DNA of 64,000 bases from Chloroflexota bacterium (GTDB lineage: Bacteria > Chloroflexota > Anaerolineae > Aggregatilineales > Aggregatilineaceae). Under the pieces are notes generated by a model. The model was not told the DNA's origin. It searched no databases and worked only from the letters and a program-made list of their open reading frames with translations. This document shows, in pieces, positions 41,352 to 50,204 of this stretch. The stretch is taken from contig JAAYCM010000109.1 of assembly GCA_012729765.1 (NCBI GenBank), forward strand, positions 1 to 64,000, written 5' to 3'. The position numbers and the translations under genes are program-made. Position 1 is the first letter of the stretch; the number at the start of each line of letters is the position of its first letter.

Positions 41352-42203
41352 ATGAGACGCACATCCCGACCCCGATCCGAGCGCCCCCAGGGCCAGCCCA
41401 CACGTGGCAAGACCGCCCGCAACCGCCTGCGCCGCGTCGATAACTTCCTGCTGATCTATGACGGTGAGTTGATCCGGCGGCAGGGCGGGGCGTGGGATCG
41501 CGCTTTCTTCGTGGACCTGGGCTACGGCGCACAGCCGATCACGACGCTGGAGAGCGCGGCGCGGCTGCGGCAGGCCAATCCCCGGCTGCCGGTGCTGGGC
41601 GTCGAGATCGATCCGGAGCGGGTGGCGGTGGCGGGGCCCTATGCCGACACGCTCACGCAGTTCCGGCTGGGCGGGTTCAACCTGCCGCTGCGCGAGGACG
41701 AGGCGGCGCGTGCCATCCGCGCTTTCAACGTGCTGCGCCAGTACGACGCCGATCAGGTGGGGAGCGCGTGGCAGAGCATGGGGCGCGGCCTGCGGCCCGG
41801 CGGGCTGCTGATCGAGGGCACGTCCGATCCGTTCGGGCGCAGTTGGACCGCGAACCTGCTGCGCCGTGTGGGCGACCGGCTTGTGCACGAGGGCCTGCTG
41901 TTCAGCACCAATTTTCACGGCGGCTTCGAGCCGGAGATGTTCCAGTCGATCCTACCCAAGAACTACATCCACCGTATGCTCCCAGGTGAGCCGATCGCGG
42001 ACTTTATGCAGGCGTGGCAGCGGGCCGCGCGTGAGCGCATCGCTTACCGCGATTGGGGGCTGCGCCAGTGGTTCACCGCCAGCGCCGAAGCGTTATCCGC
42101 CTCCGGCTTCCGGCTCGACCTGCGCGGGCGGCTGCTCCAGCGCGGCTACCTGCTGTGGCAGGGCAGCCCAGATGTCGCGCCGCTGCCGCTGTTCCCGGCG
42201 TGA
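41352..42203 (+). CDS. SAM-dependent methyltransferase-like protein
   Basis: After a basic N-terminus (residues 1-25) the sequence shows FFVDLGYGAQPITTLESA, a SAM-binding-like motif, then LGVEIDPERVAVA with the acidic residue that binds the ribose. A later RGLRPGGLLIEGT segment resembles motif post-II. The C-terminus FRLDLRGRLLQRGYLLW fits the final strands. The family is recognised only loosely, and the acceptor is unknown. It ends 44 bp before the promoter of the sugar importer operon. Confidence 0.6.
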   Translation: MRRTSRPRSERPQGQPTRGKTARNRLRRVDNFLLIYDGELIRRQGGAWDRAFFVDLGYGAQPITTLESAARLRQANPRLPVLGVEIDPERVAVAGPYADTLTQFRLGGFNLPLREDEAARAIRAFNVLRQYDADQVGSAWQSMGRGLRPGGLLIEGTSDPFGRSWTANLLRRVGDRLVHEGLLFSTNFHGGFEPEMFQSILPKNYIHRMLPGEPIADFMQAWQRAARERIAYRDWGLRQWFTASAEALSASGFRLDLRGRLLQRGYLLWQGSPDVAPLPLFPA

Positions 42204-42246
42204 TCTCCCACCCCGCAAGCCAACTCAAAATTTTGGCACCAAATGA

Positions 42247-42276
42247 TTGACAGGCGGCGCGCTTTGGGTCTATACT
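42247..42276 (+). promoter_or_regulatory. Promoter of the carbohydrate importer operon
   Basis: TTGACA (42247-42252) and TATACT (42271-42276) with an 18-bp spacer form a strong sigma-70-type promoter. The leader to the binding-protein start is about 155 nt. Confidence 0.8.
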
Positions 42277-42291
42277 AACAGCAAAAAGGAA

Positions 42292-42308
42292 AGTAAGTAA
42301 TCCTTACT
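42292..42308. promoter_or_regulatory. Candidate operator palindrome
   Basis: AGTAAG-TAATC-CTTACT is a perfect 6+6 inverted repeat centred about 17 bases after the predicted transcription start, an ideal repressor position. The ROK repressor encoded at 47503-48693 is the likeliest ligand (inference). Confidence 0.5.
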
Positions 42309-42436
42309 AACTAAATCAACCAGCCCATCCCCTTATTTGCCCGGCCCCGGAGGTGCGTTATCGACAGCACGGACTGCCCGAAGACCCGACCCATCGTTCC
42401 ATCCGATTCGCATGGTTTCTAAGGAGAATTCTCGAA

Positions 42437-43801
42437 ATGAAGCGTTTGACGATTGCTTTGCTCGTGCTTGTCCTGCTGGCTGTCCCGGTCGCTAGCAGCT
42501 TTGCCCAGGGAAGCCCGCGCGACGGCGACCCCTTCTGGAACGCCACCGAAGAGCAGTTTGCCGCGTGGAACGTGATCGAGGGCGTGGAAGACGGCGCTGA
42601 GATCACTTTCTGGACGATGTCGCTCTCGCCCAACTTCGACGAATACATCACCAAGATCGTCGAAAACTTTGAGCTAACCTACCCCGGCGTCACCGTGACC
42701 TGGGAAGACCAGCCCTGGGACAGCCTGCAAGACAAGACCCGTAACAGCTTCGCGGCGGGCGAACCCCCGGACGTGGTCAACCTCAACCCGGCCTGGGTTG
42801 CGGAATTCGCCGAAGCGGGCCTGCTGGTGAATATGGATGAGGCGTTGGCCGCCTATCCTGCCGTCCGCGAGCAGTATTCCGACGGCGCGTGGAACACCAT
42901 GGCCTTCCAGGATGCCAGCTACCAGATTCCCTGGTACCTCGGCCTGTCGAACTTCCTGGGCTACAATCAGGCCGTGCTGGACGAGTTGGGCATCACGGTT
43001 GAAGAGCTGCCCAAGACCTGGCCAGAGCTGTATGCCTTCTCCGAGCGCGTGCGCGAAGAGAGCGGCGGCGACTATTACGGCACCTCGCTCAACTTCGGCA
43101 GCGGCATCGAGCTAAACCTGCTCAACTACCTGATCTACAACGATGTCCCGGTCTATGACGAGAGCGGCGCGGTGGCGCTCAACACCGGCAGCGCGGTCGA
43201 GAACCTGCAATTGTGGGTCGATCTGATCAACAACGACCTGATCCCGCGCGAGAGCCTGACCGACGATCACCGCCGGATGGTCGAGCGCTTCAGCCAGGGC
43301 GAGACGGCGATCATCATGATTGCCCCGCACATGCTGCGCCTGGTGGAAGAGAACAATCCTGATGTGTACGCCACGCTGGGCGTCGCGCCGGGCATCACCG
43401 GCAGCAGCGGTGCAAACGCGGTGGACGTGCAGTCGCTGGTCGTCGCGGCGGAGTCCGAATATCCCAACGCCGCGCTGGCGCTGGCCGTGTTCGTGACCAA
43501 TCCCGAAGTCCAGGCCGCCTTCAGCAAGGAAGTCGGTATCTTCCCGTCGAACCTGCTGAGCTACGAGGACCCGTTCTTCGCGACGGTCGAAGAGGGCAAC
43601 CCGATCTCGACCATCCGCCCGCTGGCGCATGACTACGTGCTGAACGCCGACAACCGCCGCCCGACCTTCCCGAACGATGCGGAAGTGCAGCAGGCGATCA
43701 TCGATGCGCAGAACGCCGCCCTGCTGGGCGAGAAGTCCCCGCAGCAGGCGCTCGATGACCTGGTAGCCGAGATCGAAGAACTGATCGCGGCGGCCCAGTA
43801 G
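42437..43801 (+). CDS. Carbohydrate ABC importer substrate-binding protein
   Basis: The 454-residue family 1 extracellular solute-binding protein has a signal peptide (MKRLTIALLVLVLLAVPVAS, cleavage near SFAQG) without a lipobox Cys. The mature part shows EITFWTMSLSPNFDEYITKI, FAAGEPPDVVNLNPAWVAEF, YQIPWYLGLSNFLGYN and LVVAAESEYPNAALALAVFV, as in sugar-binding proteins. ATG 42437 has AAGGAG upstream. It is followed by a strong terminator before the permease genes, so it can be made in excess over them. The ligand is probably an oligosaccharide or amino sugar, given the GH3 gene. Confidence 0.92.
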   Translation: MKRLTIALLVLVLLAVPVASSFAQGSPRDGDPFWNATEEQFAAWNVIEGVEDGAEITFWTMSLSPNFDEYITKIVENFELTYPGVTVTWEDQPWDSLQDKTRNSFAAGEPPDVVNLNPAWVAEFAEAGLLVNMDEALAAYPAVREQYSDGAWNTMAFQDASYQIPWYLGLSNFLGYNQAVLDELGITVEELPKTWPELYAFSERVREESGGDYYGTSLNFGSGIELNLLNYLIYNDVPVYDESGAVALNTGSAVENLQLWVDLINNDLIPRESLTDDHRRMVERFSQGETAIIMIAPHMLRLVEENNPDVYATLGVAPGITGSSGANAVDVQSLVVAAESEYPNAALALAVFVTNPEVQAAFSKEVGIFPSNLLSYEDPFFATVEEGNPISTIRPLAHDYVLNADNRRPTFPNDAEVQQAIIDAQNAALLGEKSPQQALDDLVAEIEELIAAAQ

Positions 43802-43820
43802 CCCGCCGATGAGGAATATC

Positions 43821-43856
43821 GCGGGAGAACTCAGGCACGGGTTCTCCCGCTTTTTT
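43821..43856 (+). terminator. Intercistronic terminator between binding protein and permeases
   Basis: GCGGGAGAAC pairs with GTTCTCCCGC around a loop, followed by six T residues. It lies 20 bases after the binding-protein stop and upstream of the permease start. Partial read-through would give binding protein in excess, as in other importer operons. Confidence 0.88.
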
Positions 43857-43889
43857 AAACGCACGACCCAAGTCGTAGGAGCATGGCCC

Positions 43890-44825
43890 GTGACAACGTT
43901 TCTCCGCAAGCCCATGCTGCGCCCCGCAGCCAAGCCCTGGCCCCGGATGTCGGTGCTGGAGCAGCGCCGCACGATCACCGCCTATCTGTTCCTCGTGCCC
44001 GCCTTCGCATTCCTGATCGTGTTCCTGTTCATCCCGCTGTTCCAGGTGATCTACTACAGCTTCACCGACTACGATCTGCTCACCGCGCCGACCTGGGTCG
44101 GGCTGGAAAACTATCAGAAGCTGTTTCAGGACGACCTCTTCTGGAAATCGCTCTTTCACTCGTTCATTTACCTGGCCGTGACGCCGATCCTGATCGTGCT
44201 CTCGATCACGCTGGCGATCATCGTCAACCGGCCCCTGCGCGGCGTCTATCTCTTCCGCGCGCTGTACTACATCCCGGTCGTGATCTCGGCGGTCGCCATC
44301 GGCATGATCTTCAACTTCGTGTTCTCCGAGCCGTCGGGCCTGATCAATGGTGCGCTGCGCCAGACGCATATCATCGACAAGCCGATCCACTTCCTGACCG
44401 ACCCGAAATATATCCTCTACTCGATCATGAGTGTGACGGTCTGGCGCGGGATCGGCTACTACATGGTGATGTTCCTGGCCGGACTGCAAGCCATCCCGGA
44501 AGAGCTGTATGAGGCCGCCGCGATTGACGGGGCGAACCGCTGGCAGCAGCACCTCCATATCACCGTGCCGAGCCTGCGCCCGGTGATCACCTTCGTCGCC
44601 GTGATCTCGTCCATCGCCGCGCTGCGCGCCTTCGACGAAATCTTTATTCTGACCAACGGGACGGGCGGCCTGCTCGACAGCGGCCTGACCTCGATCTTCT
44701 ATCTCTATCGCCAGGCGTTCCGCTTCCTGAATATCGGTTACGCGGCGGCGATCGCGGTCGTGTTCACCGCCATCACCATGATCTTCTCACTGATCAACCT
44801 GCACTTCCTGGAGGGCAAGAACTGA
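43890..44825 (+). CDS. Carbohydrate ABC importer permease (MalF/UgpA type)
   Basis: The 311-residue permease has six TM segments, starting with TAYLFLVPAFAFLIVFLFIP. It also has the EAA loop EELYEAAAIDGANRWQQHLHITVPSLRP. GTG 43890 is chosen because TAGGAG lies 8 bases upstream, after the intercistronic terminator; a start at 43809 would place the terminator hairpin inside the coding region. The stop overlaps the ATG of the next permease (TGATG). Confidence 0.9.
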   Translation: MTTFLRKPMLRPAAKPWPRMSVLEQRRTITAYLFLVPAFAFLIVFLFIPLFQVIYYSFTDYDLLTAPTWVGLENYQKLFQDDLFWKSLFHSFIYLAVTPILIVLSITLAIIVNRPLRGVYLFRALYYIPVVISAVAIGMIFNFVFSEPSGLINGALRQTHIIDKPIHFLTDPKYILYSIMSVTVWRGIGYYMVMFLAGLQAIPEELYEAAAIDGANRWQQHLHITVPSLRPVITFVAVISSIAALRAFDEIFILTNGTGGLLDSGLTSIFYLYRQAFRFLNIGYAAAIAVVFTAITMIFSLINLHFLEGKN

Positions 44826-45871
44826 TGGCCGCGCAAGCTTCGTTCCGGGCACCATCCCCGCTGCGCCTGCGTTTGCAGCGCTGGTTCGAGACGACCGGCT
44901 GGTATGTCCTGCTGGTGCTGTTCGCGCTGATCACGGCCCTGCCCTTCTTCTGGACAGGGCTGATGAGCGTGCGCCAAAATTCGAGCAATATCTTCAGCGC
45001 GCGCAAACCGCCGGAGCTGCTGCCCTATCCCGGCATGATCGGCTGGGGCGAGGGCTACCGGGTCGCCTTGCAGCAGGGGAGCTACGACGTTCCGAAGGAA
45101 GAAGCCACGCGCGAGCAGCCCGCCGGATCGTGGCACGACTACGCGCCCACCTGGCAAGCGAGGCTGAAAGGCACCGGCCTGGAGCCGTACACCTTCCCGG
45201 CCACGACGCAGAACTATTACAAGGTCTGGCGCGATATCCCGGTGCCGCGCTATTTCGCCAACAGCCTGCTGGTTTCGATCTGCACGGTCGCGCTCAACCT
45301 GATCACGTGCTCGCTGGCGGCCTATCCCCTGGCGAAAATTCGCTTCAGGGGGCGCAGCGTCGTCTTCTCGATCATCCTCAGCACGCTGGTCTTTCCGCCG
45401 CAGTTGTTGTTCATCCCGCTCTACGTGATGGCGATCAAGGTCTTTCACTTCGATGACACGTTCTATGGGCTGATCCTGCCGTTTGCGACGAGCGCGTTTG
45501 GCATCTTCCTGCTGCGCCAGATTTACCAGGGCATCCCCGACGAGCTGCTCGAAGCGGCGCGGCTGGACGGGGCGAGCGAGTTCGGCATCTGGTGGCGCGT
45601 GCTGCTGCCGCTGATCAAACCCGGTCTGGCGACGCTGGCGATCATCACCTTCGTCAACTCGTGGAACGACTTCCTGTGGCCCATGCTGATGCTCTCGGAT
45701 CGGGACAAGTTCACGCTGCCGTTGGGATTATCGTATCTGCGCGGATTCTTCAGCGGCGATCTGCAAAGCGTGGCCGCCGGGATCGTGATCGCCACCGTCC
45801 CGATGATCATCTTCTTCCTGGTCTTCCAGAAACAGTTTGTGCGCGGCCTGTCTGGTGCGGTCAAGGGCTAG
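44825..45871 (+). CDS. Carbohydrate ABC importer permease (MalG/UgpE type) with enlarged first loop
   Basis: The 348-residue permease has the EAA motif PDELLEAARLDGASEFGIWW and the C-terminal QKQFVRGLSGAVKG of the family. Between TM1 (about residues 27-46) and TM2 (from about 143) there is an unusually long polar region. Residues about 67-124 (for example GYRVALQQGSYDVPKEEATR) have no counterpart in typical family members of about 275-290 residues. This loop faces outside and could contact the binding protein. No ATPase gene is in the operon; a shared MsmX-like ATPase is likely. Confidence 0.9.
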   Translation: MAAQASFRAPSPLRLRLQRWFETTGWYVLLVLFALITALPFFWTGLMSVRQNSSNIFSARKPPELLPYPGMIGWGEGYRVALQQGSYDVPKEEATREQPAGSWHDYAPTWQARLKGTGLEPYTFPATTQNYYKVWRDIPVPRYFANSLLVSICTVALNLITCSLAAYPLAKIRFRGRSVVFSIILSTLVFPPQLLFIPLYVMAIKVFHFDDTFYGLILPFATSAFGIFLLRQIYQGIPDELLEAARLDGASEFGIWWRVLLPLIKPGLATLAIITFVNSWNDFLWPMLMLSDRDKFTLPLGLSYLRGFFSGDLQSVAAGIVIATVPMIIFFLVFQKQFVRGLSGAVKG

Positions 45872-45898
45872 CACGTTCGAACGAAAGAACGGTACATC

Positions 45899-47410
45899 AT
45901 GCAGCAGTTAATGATCAGCTTTGAAGGTGCAGCCGCCCCGCGCGAGATTCTGGACGGGGTGCAGCGCGGCGCAATCGCCAGTTTTTGCCTGTTCGGCCAT
46001 CTCAACAGCCGCGCCCCCGCCCCGCTGCGCGAGCTAACCGAGTCGCTGCGCCATGCGGCCCAACGCGGCGGGCAGCCGGTGCCGCTGCTGGGTATCGACC
46101 AGGAAGGCGGGCAGTTGATGGCGGTAGTGCAGGGAGCGACTGAGCTGCCGGGCAATATGGCCCTGGGCGCGACCCGCTCGCCGGAGCTGGCCGAGCAGGC
46201 CGGGCGTGTGCTGGGCCGCGAGCTGCTGGCGATGGGCATCAACCTCAACTTCGCGCCCTCGCTCGATGTGAACATCAATCCGACCAACCCGGTCGTCGGT
46301 ATCCGCTCATTCGGGGCCGATCCCGCGCTGGTAACAGAACTGGGGCTGGCGATGATCCGGGGGATGCAGGCCGAGGGTGTGATCGCCACCGCCAAGCACT
46401 TTCCGGGGCATGGTGACACCACCACCGACACGCACCACGCCCACGTTGTGGTCAGCCACCCGCTGGAACGGATCGAGACGGTCGAGCTGTACCCGTTCCG
46501 CGCCGCGATCCAGGCTGGAGTCAAAGCGATCATGACCGCGCATATCCTCTTCACCGCGCTGGACGGCGAGCGTCCGGCGACCATCTCGCCGCCGATCCTG
46601 ACCGGCTATCTGCGCGAGCGGCTGGGCTTCAAGGGCGTGCTGATAACCGACGCGATGGATATGCACGCCGTCGCGCGCTATGGCCGCGAAGCCAGCGTGC
46701 GTATGGCGCTCGAAGCCGGGGCCGATCTGGTGCTGCTGGCGCATCTGCCCGGCCAGATGGAACTGATCCGCGATCTCGCCCCGCTGGCGCGCCCGGCGGC
46801 GCTAAATCGAATTGCCGCGCTGCGTGCCCAGGCCGACCGCCCGCTGCCCGATTTCGACGTGATCGGCTGTGCGGAACACCAACAGATCGCGCAGACCATC
46901 GCCGATCGTGCGATTACGCTGGTGCGCGACGCGGGGCGGCTGCCGCTGCACCCGGCCCCGGACGACGAGATCGCCGTGATCACGCCGGAGCCGGTCGATC
47001 TGACCCCTGCCGACACGTCCTCGCACGTGACAATCGCACTGGCCGACGCCATCCGGCAGCGCCACCCCCGCACCCGCGCCTATGAGCTGCCGCACCGCGC
47101 CGGGCCGGACGAGATCGCGGCGCTGCTGCACGCCGTCGAAGAGGCCGATGTCGTGATCGTGGGCACGATCAGCGCCGATCAGCACGCGGGCCAGACCGAA
47201 CTGGTGCGCGCCCTGCACGCGCGCGGCCAGTGCCCGATCGTGATCGCGCTGCGCACGCCCTACGATCTGGCCGCCTTCCCGATGATCGAAACCTACCTGT
47301 GCGCCTACAGCATTCGCCCGGTAGCGGTCGAGGCGGCGGCGCGCGCGCTGTTCGGCGAGATCGAGGCGACCGGCGTGCTGCCCGGCGCGATCCCCGAATC
47401 GCAGGCGTGA
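45899..47410 (+). CDS. GH3 beta-N-acetylhexosaminidase-like glycosidase
   Basis: The 503-residue protein shows LLGIDQEGGQL, the NagZ-type KHFPGHGDTTTDTHH loop with the Asp177-x-His179 acid/base dyad, and the nucleophile Asp251 in LITDAMDMHAV. These favour beta-N-acetylglucosaminidase or phosphorylase activity. A C-terminal alpha/beta domain (about 350-503) follows, as in two-domain members. There is no signal peptide, so it acts on imported oligosaccharides in the cytoplasm. It lies 27 bp after the importer permease and is probably in the same operon. Confidence 0.88.
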   Translation: MQQLMISFEGAAAPREILDGVQRGAIASFCLFGHLNSRAPAPLRELTESLRHAAQRGGQPVPLLGIDQEGGQLMAVVQGATELPGNMALGATRSPELAEQAGRVLGRELLAMGINLNFAPSLDVNINPTNPVVGIRSFGADPALVTELGLAMIRGMQAEGVIATAKHFPGHGDTTTDTHHAHVVVSHPLERIETVELYPFRAAIQAGVKAIMTAHILFTALDGERPATISPPILTGYLRERLGFKGVLITDAMDMHAVARYGREASVRMALEAGADLVLLAHLPGQMELIRDLAPLARPAALNRIAALRAQADRPLPDFDVIGCAEHQQIAQTIADRAITLVRDAGRLPLHPAPDDEIAVITPEPVDLTPADTSSHVTIALADAIRQRHPRTRAYELPHRAGPDEIAALLHAVEEADVVIVGTISADQHAGQTELVRALHARGQCPIVIALRTPYDLAAFPMIETYLCAYSIRPVAVEAAARALFGEIEATGVLPGAIPESQA

Positions 47411-47502
47411 GTCAGCGGGTGGGGGTGGACGAGCAGGGGCCAATGCGAGTATCATCTCTGCGAGGAGTCTGCCCGCCAGCACGCGCAACAGGTTAGCCGC
47501 AC

Positions 47503-48693
47503 ATGGTCAAAGCACGCCACCCATCCGACAAAGCGACGCACAGCCAGCTCAAGCGCCACAACCGCGAGCTGGTGCTGCGCGCGATCTATCACGGCATCGC
47601 CGATAACCGTGCGGCGCTGGCTCAGGAAACCGGGCTGGCGAAGCCGACCGTCTCCGAGTTGGTCGCGGAGCTGATCGACGAGGGGCTGCTGGCCGAAAAC
47701 GGGCACGGGCCATCGGGTGAGGGCGGCGGTAAGCGGCCCCGCCTGGTCAAGTTCGTGCCGACCGCGCGCAATGTGATCGGCATCTCGCTGAGCGAGGAGC
47801 GCGCCGAGGGGGCGCTGGCCTTTCTGGATGGGCGGATCGTGGCGCGCCACCAGGTCGAGCTGCACGGTGCGCAGGGCGATGACGTGATAGCGCGGCTGGC
47901 GGATGTGATCAACGGCCTGCTGGCCCAGCTTGACGCGCCGCTGCTGTGCATCGGGATCGGCGTGCCGGGCGTGGTCAATTCCGACCGGGGCATCGTCAGC
48001 CACACCGCGCGCCTGGGCTGGTACAACGTGCCGCTGGCGAGCATTCTGAGCGAGTTGTACAGCGTGCCGGTGTATGTCGCCAACAATACCGAGCTGGCCG
48101 CGCTGGGGCAGTTCGTCTTCGGTCCGGCGGGCGAAATGGACAGCCTGGCGACCGTGCTGGTCGGCGGCGGCGTCGGCGTGGGGATGGTGGTCAACGGCAC
48201 GGCCTATCACGGCGGGCGCGAGATCGGCTATCTGCGCGTGGCCGATCAAAGCCTGGTGGATGCGCCGCCCGACAGTGAAGGCCGGCTGGAAACGTTCCTG
48301 GGCTGGCACTATGTCCGCCAGCGCGCAGCGGCCCTGTGCCGCGCATACGGCAGCGATCTGCTGCCCGGCCCCGACGAACTCACCTATCTGCACCTCGGCT
48401 ATGCCGCCGCCAATGGTGATCCCGCCGCGCTGGCGCTGCAAGACGAGCTAAGCCGCTATCTGGCACAAGTCTTCGCCTGGATCATCGGCCTGCTGCGGCC
48501 CGATCATATCTCGCTGGCCGGGCCGATGGCCGATTATGGCGAGCCGCTGCTGGCGCAGACCATCGCCTATACGCAGGAATTGATCCTGCCCGACCTGGTC
48601 GAGGAAGTGACATTCTCATTGGCAGAGTCGGCCAACCTGATTCTGATGGGCGCAATCGCGCAGGCGCTACAATACGAGCTGGGATTGGCATGA
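47503..48693 (+). CDS. ROK-family transcriptional repressor
   Basis: The N-terminal winged helix (about residues 15-80: LKRHNRELVLRAIYHG, ALAQETGLAKPTVSELVAEL) marks a NagC/XylR-type ROK regulator. The ROK sugar-binding domain follows, with IGIGVPGVV and VLVGGGVGVGMVVNG. The zinc motif CxCGxxGC usual in ROK proteins is absent; the region after REIGYL reads RVADQSLVD. It probably represses the importer-GH3 operon. It overlaps the next gene by 4 bp (ATGA), coupling it to a LacI-like sensor. Confidence 0.88.
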   Translation: MVKARHPSDKATHSQLKRHNRELVLRAIYHGIADNRAALAQETGLAKPTVSELVAELIDEGLLAENGHGPSGEGGGKRPRLVKFVPTARNVIGISLSEERAEGALAFLDGRIVARHQVELHGAQGDDVIARLADVINGLLAQLDAPLLCIGIGVPGVVNSDRGIVSHTARLGWYNVPLASILSELYSVPVYVANNTELAALGQFVFGPAGEMDSLATVLVGGGVGVGMVVNGTAYHGGREIGYLRVADQSLVDAPPDSEGRLETFLGWHYVRQRAAALCRAYGSDLLPGPDELTYLHLGYAAANGDPAALALQDELSRYLAQVFAWIIGLLRPDHISLAGPMADYGEPLLAQTIAYTQELILPDLVEEVTFSLAESANLILMGAIAQALQYELGLA

Positions 48694-49514
48694 ACGCGAA
48701 ACCGCGCACACTGGGTATCATCACCAATAATCAGCACAATGTCTTTCAGCGGAACGTGCTGGCCGGCGTGCGCGAGGTAGCGGCGCAGCGCGGCTACACG
48801 GTCGCCATCGACTCCTACGCCGAAGACCCGGCACGCCCCCAGCCGATCACGCTCGACTATCACGCCGTCGATGGCGTGCTGGTGATCGCCAACGCCGCGC
48901 CGAATGACCTGCTGCAAGCGATCTACGAATCCGGGACGCCGATCTCACTGGTCAGCCACCACGTGCCCGGCTCGTCGATCCCGGCGGTGATCACCGATAA
49001 CGCGCAGGGCATCACCGAGATGGTGCGCTACGTGGTGGGCGAGTGCGGGCGGCGCAGCCTGATCTTTGTGCGCGGCCTACCCGATCAGCGTGACGGCTTC
49101 GAGCGCGAGAACGCCTTCCGCCGCGAACTGATGCGCTACAACCTGCCCCTGCCCGACGATCGCTTCGTCCCTGGCGATTTTTCGCCCACCGTCGCCGCCC
49201 GTTCGATCCAACGCCTGCTGGATAATGGGACGGCTTTCGACGCGATTGTCTCCGCCGATTACCTGATGGGCATCGCCGCCGCCGAGACACTGCGTGCCAC
49301 CGGGCTGCGCCTGCCGGACGATGTGCTGGTGGTCGGCTTTGGCGACGCGCCCGAAGCCGAGGCCGCCGGGCTGACGACCGTCGCCGCCGACGTGGTGGAG
49401 CAGGGCCGCCGCGCCGCCCGCCAGTTGATCAGCCAGATCGAGGGCCAGCGCATCAGCGGCGTGACGGTGCTCAGCGTGCGCCTGATCGTGCGCGCGCCGT
49501 GCGACCCCCGGTAG
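48690..49514 (+). CDS. LacI/GalR-type ligand-binding protein without DNA-binding domain
   Basis: The 274 residues start directly at the periplasmic-binding-like fold: RTLGIITNNQHNVFQRNVLAGV, then DGVLVIANAAP, FDAIVSADYLMGIAAAETLR and LPDDVLVVGFGDAPEA, all typical LacI-family effector-domain segments. The usual 60-residue HTH and hinge are missing, and there is no signal peptide. The 4-bp overlap with the ROK gene shows the start is real. It may sense a ligand and act through the ROK protein (inference). No relic of an HTH is seen upstream. Confidence 0.75.
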   Translation: MNAKPRTLGIITNNQHNVFQRNVLAGVREVAAQRGYTVAIDSYAEDPARPQPITLDYHAVDGVLVIANAAPNDLLQAIYESGTPISLVSHHVPGSSIPAVITDNAQGITEMVRYVVGECGRRSLIFVRGLPDQRDGFERENAFRRELMRYNLPLPDDRFVPGDFSPTVAARSIQRLLDNGTAFDAIVSADYLMGIAAAETLRATGLRLPDDVLVVGFGDAPEAEAAGLTTVAADVVEQGRRAARQLISQIEGQRISGVTVLSVRLIVRAPCDPR

Positions 49515-49529
49515 TCCCCTTATAGACCG

Positions 49530-49568
49530 ACGCGCCGCACGAACTGTTGTAGCAGCCCGGCGGCGCGT
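49530..49568. terminator. Hairpin between convergent genes
   Basis: ACGCGCCG and CGGCGCGT are perfect inverse complements 23 bases apart, between the LacI-like gene and the convergent oxidase-like gene. No T-run follows on either strand; a probable bidirectional terminator. Confidence 0.45.
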
Positions 49569-49597
49569 GACGGCTGATAGCGGGCTAATCAGGCCCG

Positions 49598-50095
49598 TTA
49601 CCGGCTCTCGAACTTCCAGCGTGTGGTATCATCCGGGAAGCGCGTCCAGGCGAAGGCGACGTGCGGCTTGAGCTGCCAGACCGGCGTGCCGTGCCGCATA
49701 TCATACTTGGCCTCATAGGCGTCGTCGATCTGGGTGAGCAGCTCGGCGCTGGTATTTTCCTCGGTGTGCTTCTCGACGGTCCCTTCCAGAATCACGACCT
49801 GATCCCCGCTTTCAAGGTGGACCACGACCGCCGGATTCTTCGCCAGATTGCGCGCCCAACGGACCTCAGGACTACCGCCGAAATAGACCGTCCCGTTCAC
49901 GTAGACGCCCCATACCGGGCGGGCGTGCGGTCGGCCATCGGGCCGGGTGGACGACACCCAGTAGTTGCGCGCGGCCTTCAACTGCTCCTCAGCGTGTGAC
50001 CAGGGCAGTGTGCCTTCGACGGTGGTGGGGATGCCATAGCCGGGGATATGCGGGCGGCTGGCGGTGGGCGTGGTGACGTGATGTTGATCGTTCAT
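49598..50095 (-). CDS. Pyridoxamine 5'-phosphate oxidase-like (split-barrel) flavin protein
   Basis: The 165-residue protein shows the split-barrel pattern: NYWVSSTRPDGRPHARPVWGVYVNG (in part), GTVYFGGSPEVRWARNLAKNP and VVVHLESGDQVVILEG. It resembles the FMN/F420-dependent PPOX family rather than PdxH, lacking PdxH's PLP-site arginines as far as can be seen. Its substrate is unknown. It is divergent from the FNR-controlled operon, with a 231-bp intergenic region. Confidence 0.8.
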   Translation of the reverse strand: MNDQHHVTTPTASRPHIPGYGIPTTVEGTLPWSHAEEQLKAARNYWVSSTRPDGRPHARPVWGVYVNGTVYFGGSPEVRWARNLAKNPAVVVHLESGDQVVILEGTVEKHTEENTSAELLTQIDDAYEAKYDMRHGTPVWQLKPHVAFAWTRFPDDTTRWKFESR

Positions 50096-50204
50096 CGCTG
50101 TTCCTCGCGTGGTCTAGCCCAACGATGGCGAACCGCTCATTTTAACCGATTCAGACAGAAAAAACGAAATTTCGCAGCGTTTTTAATACAAAAATTTACA
50201 TTCC

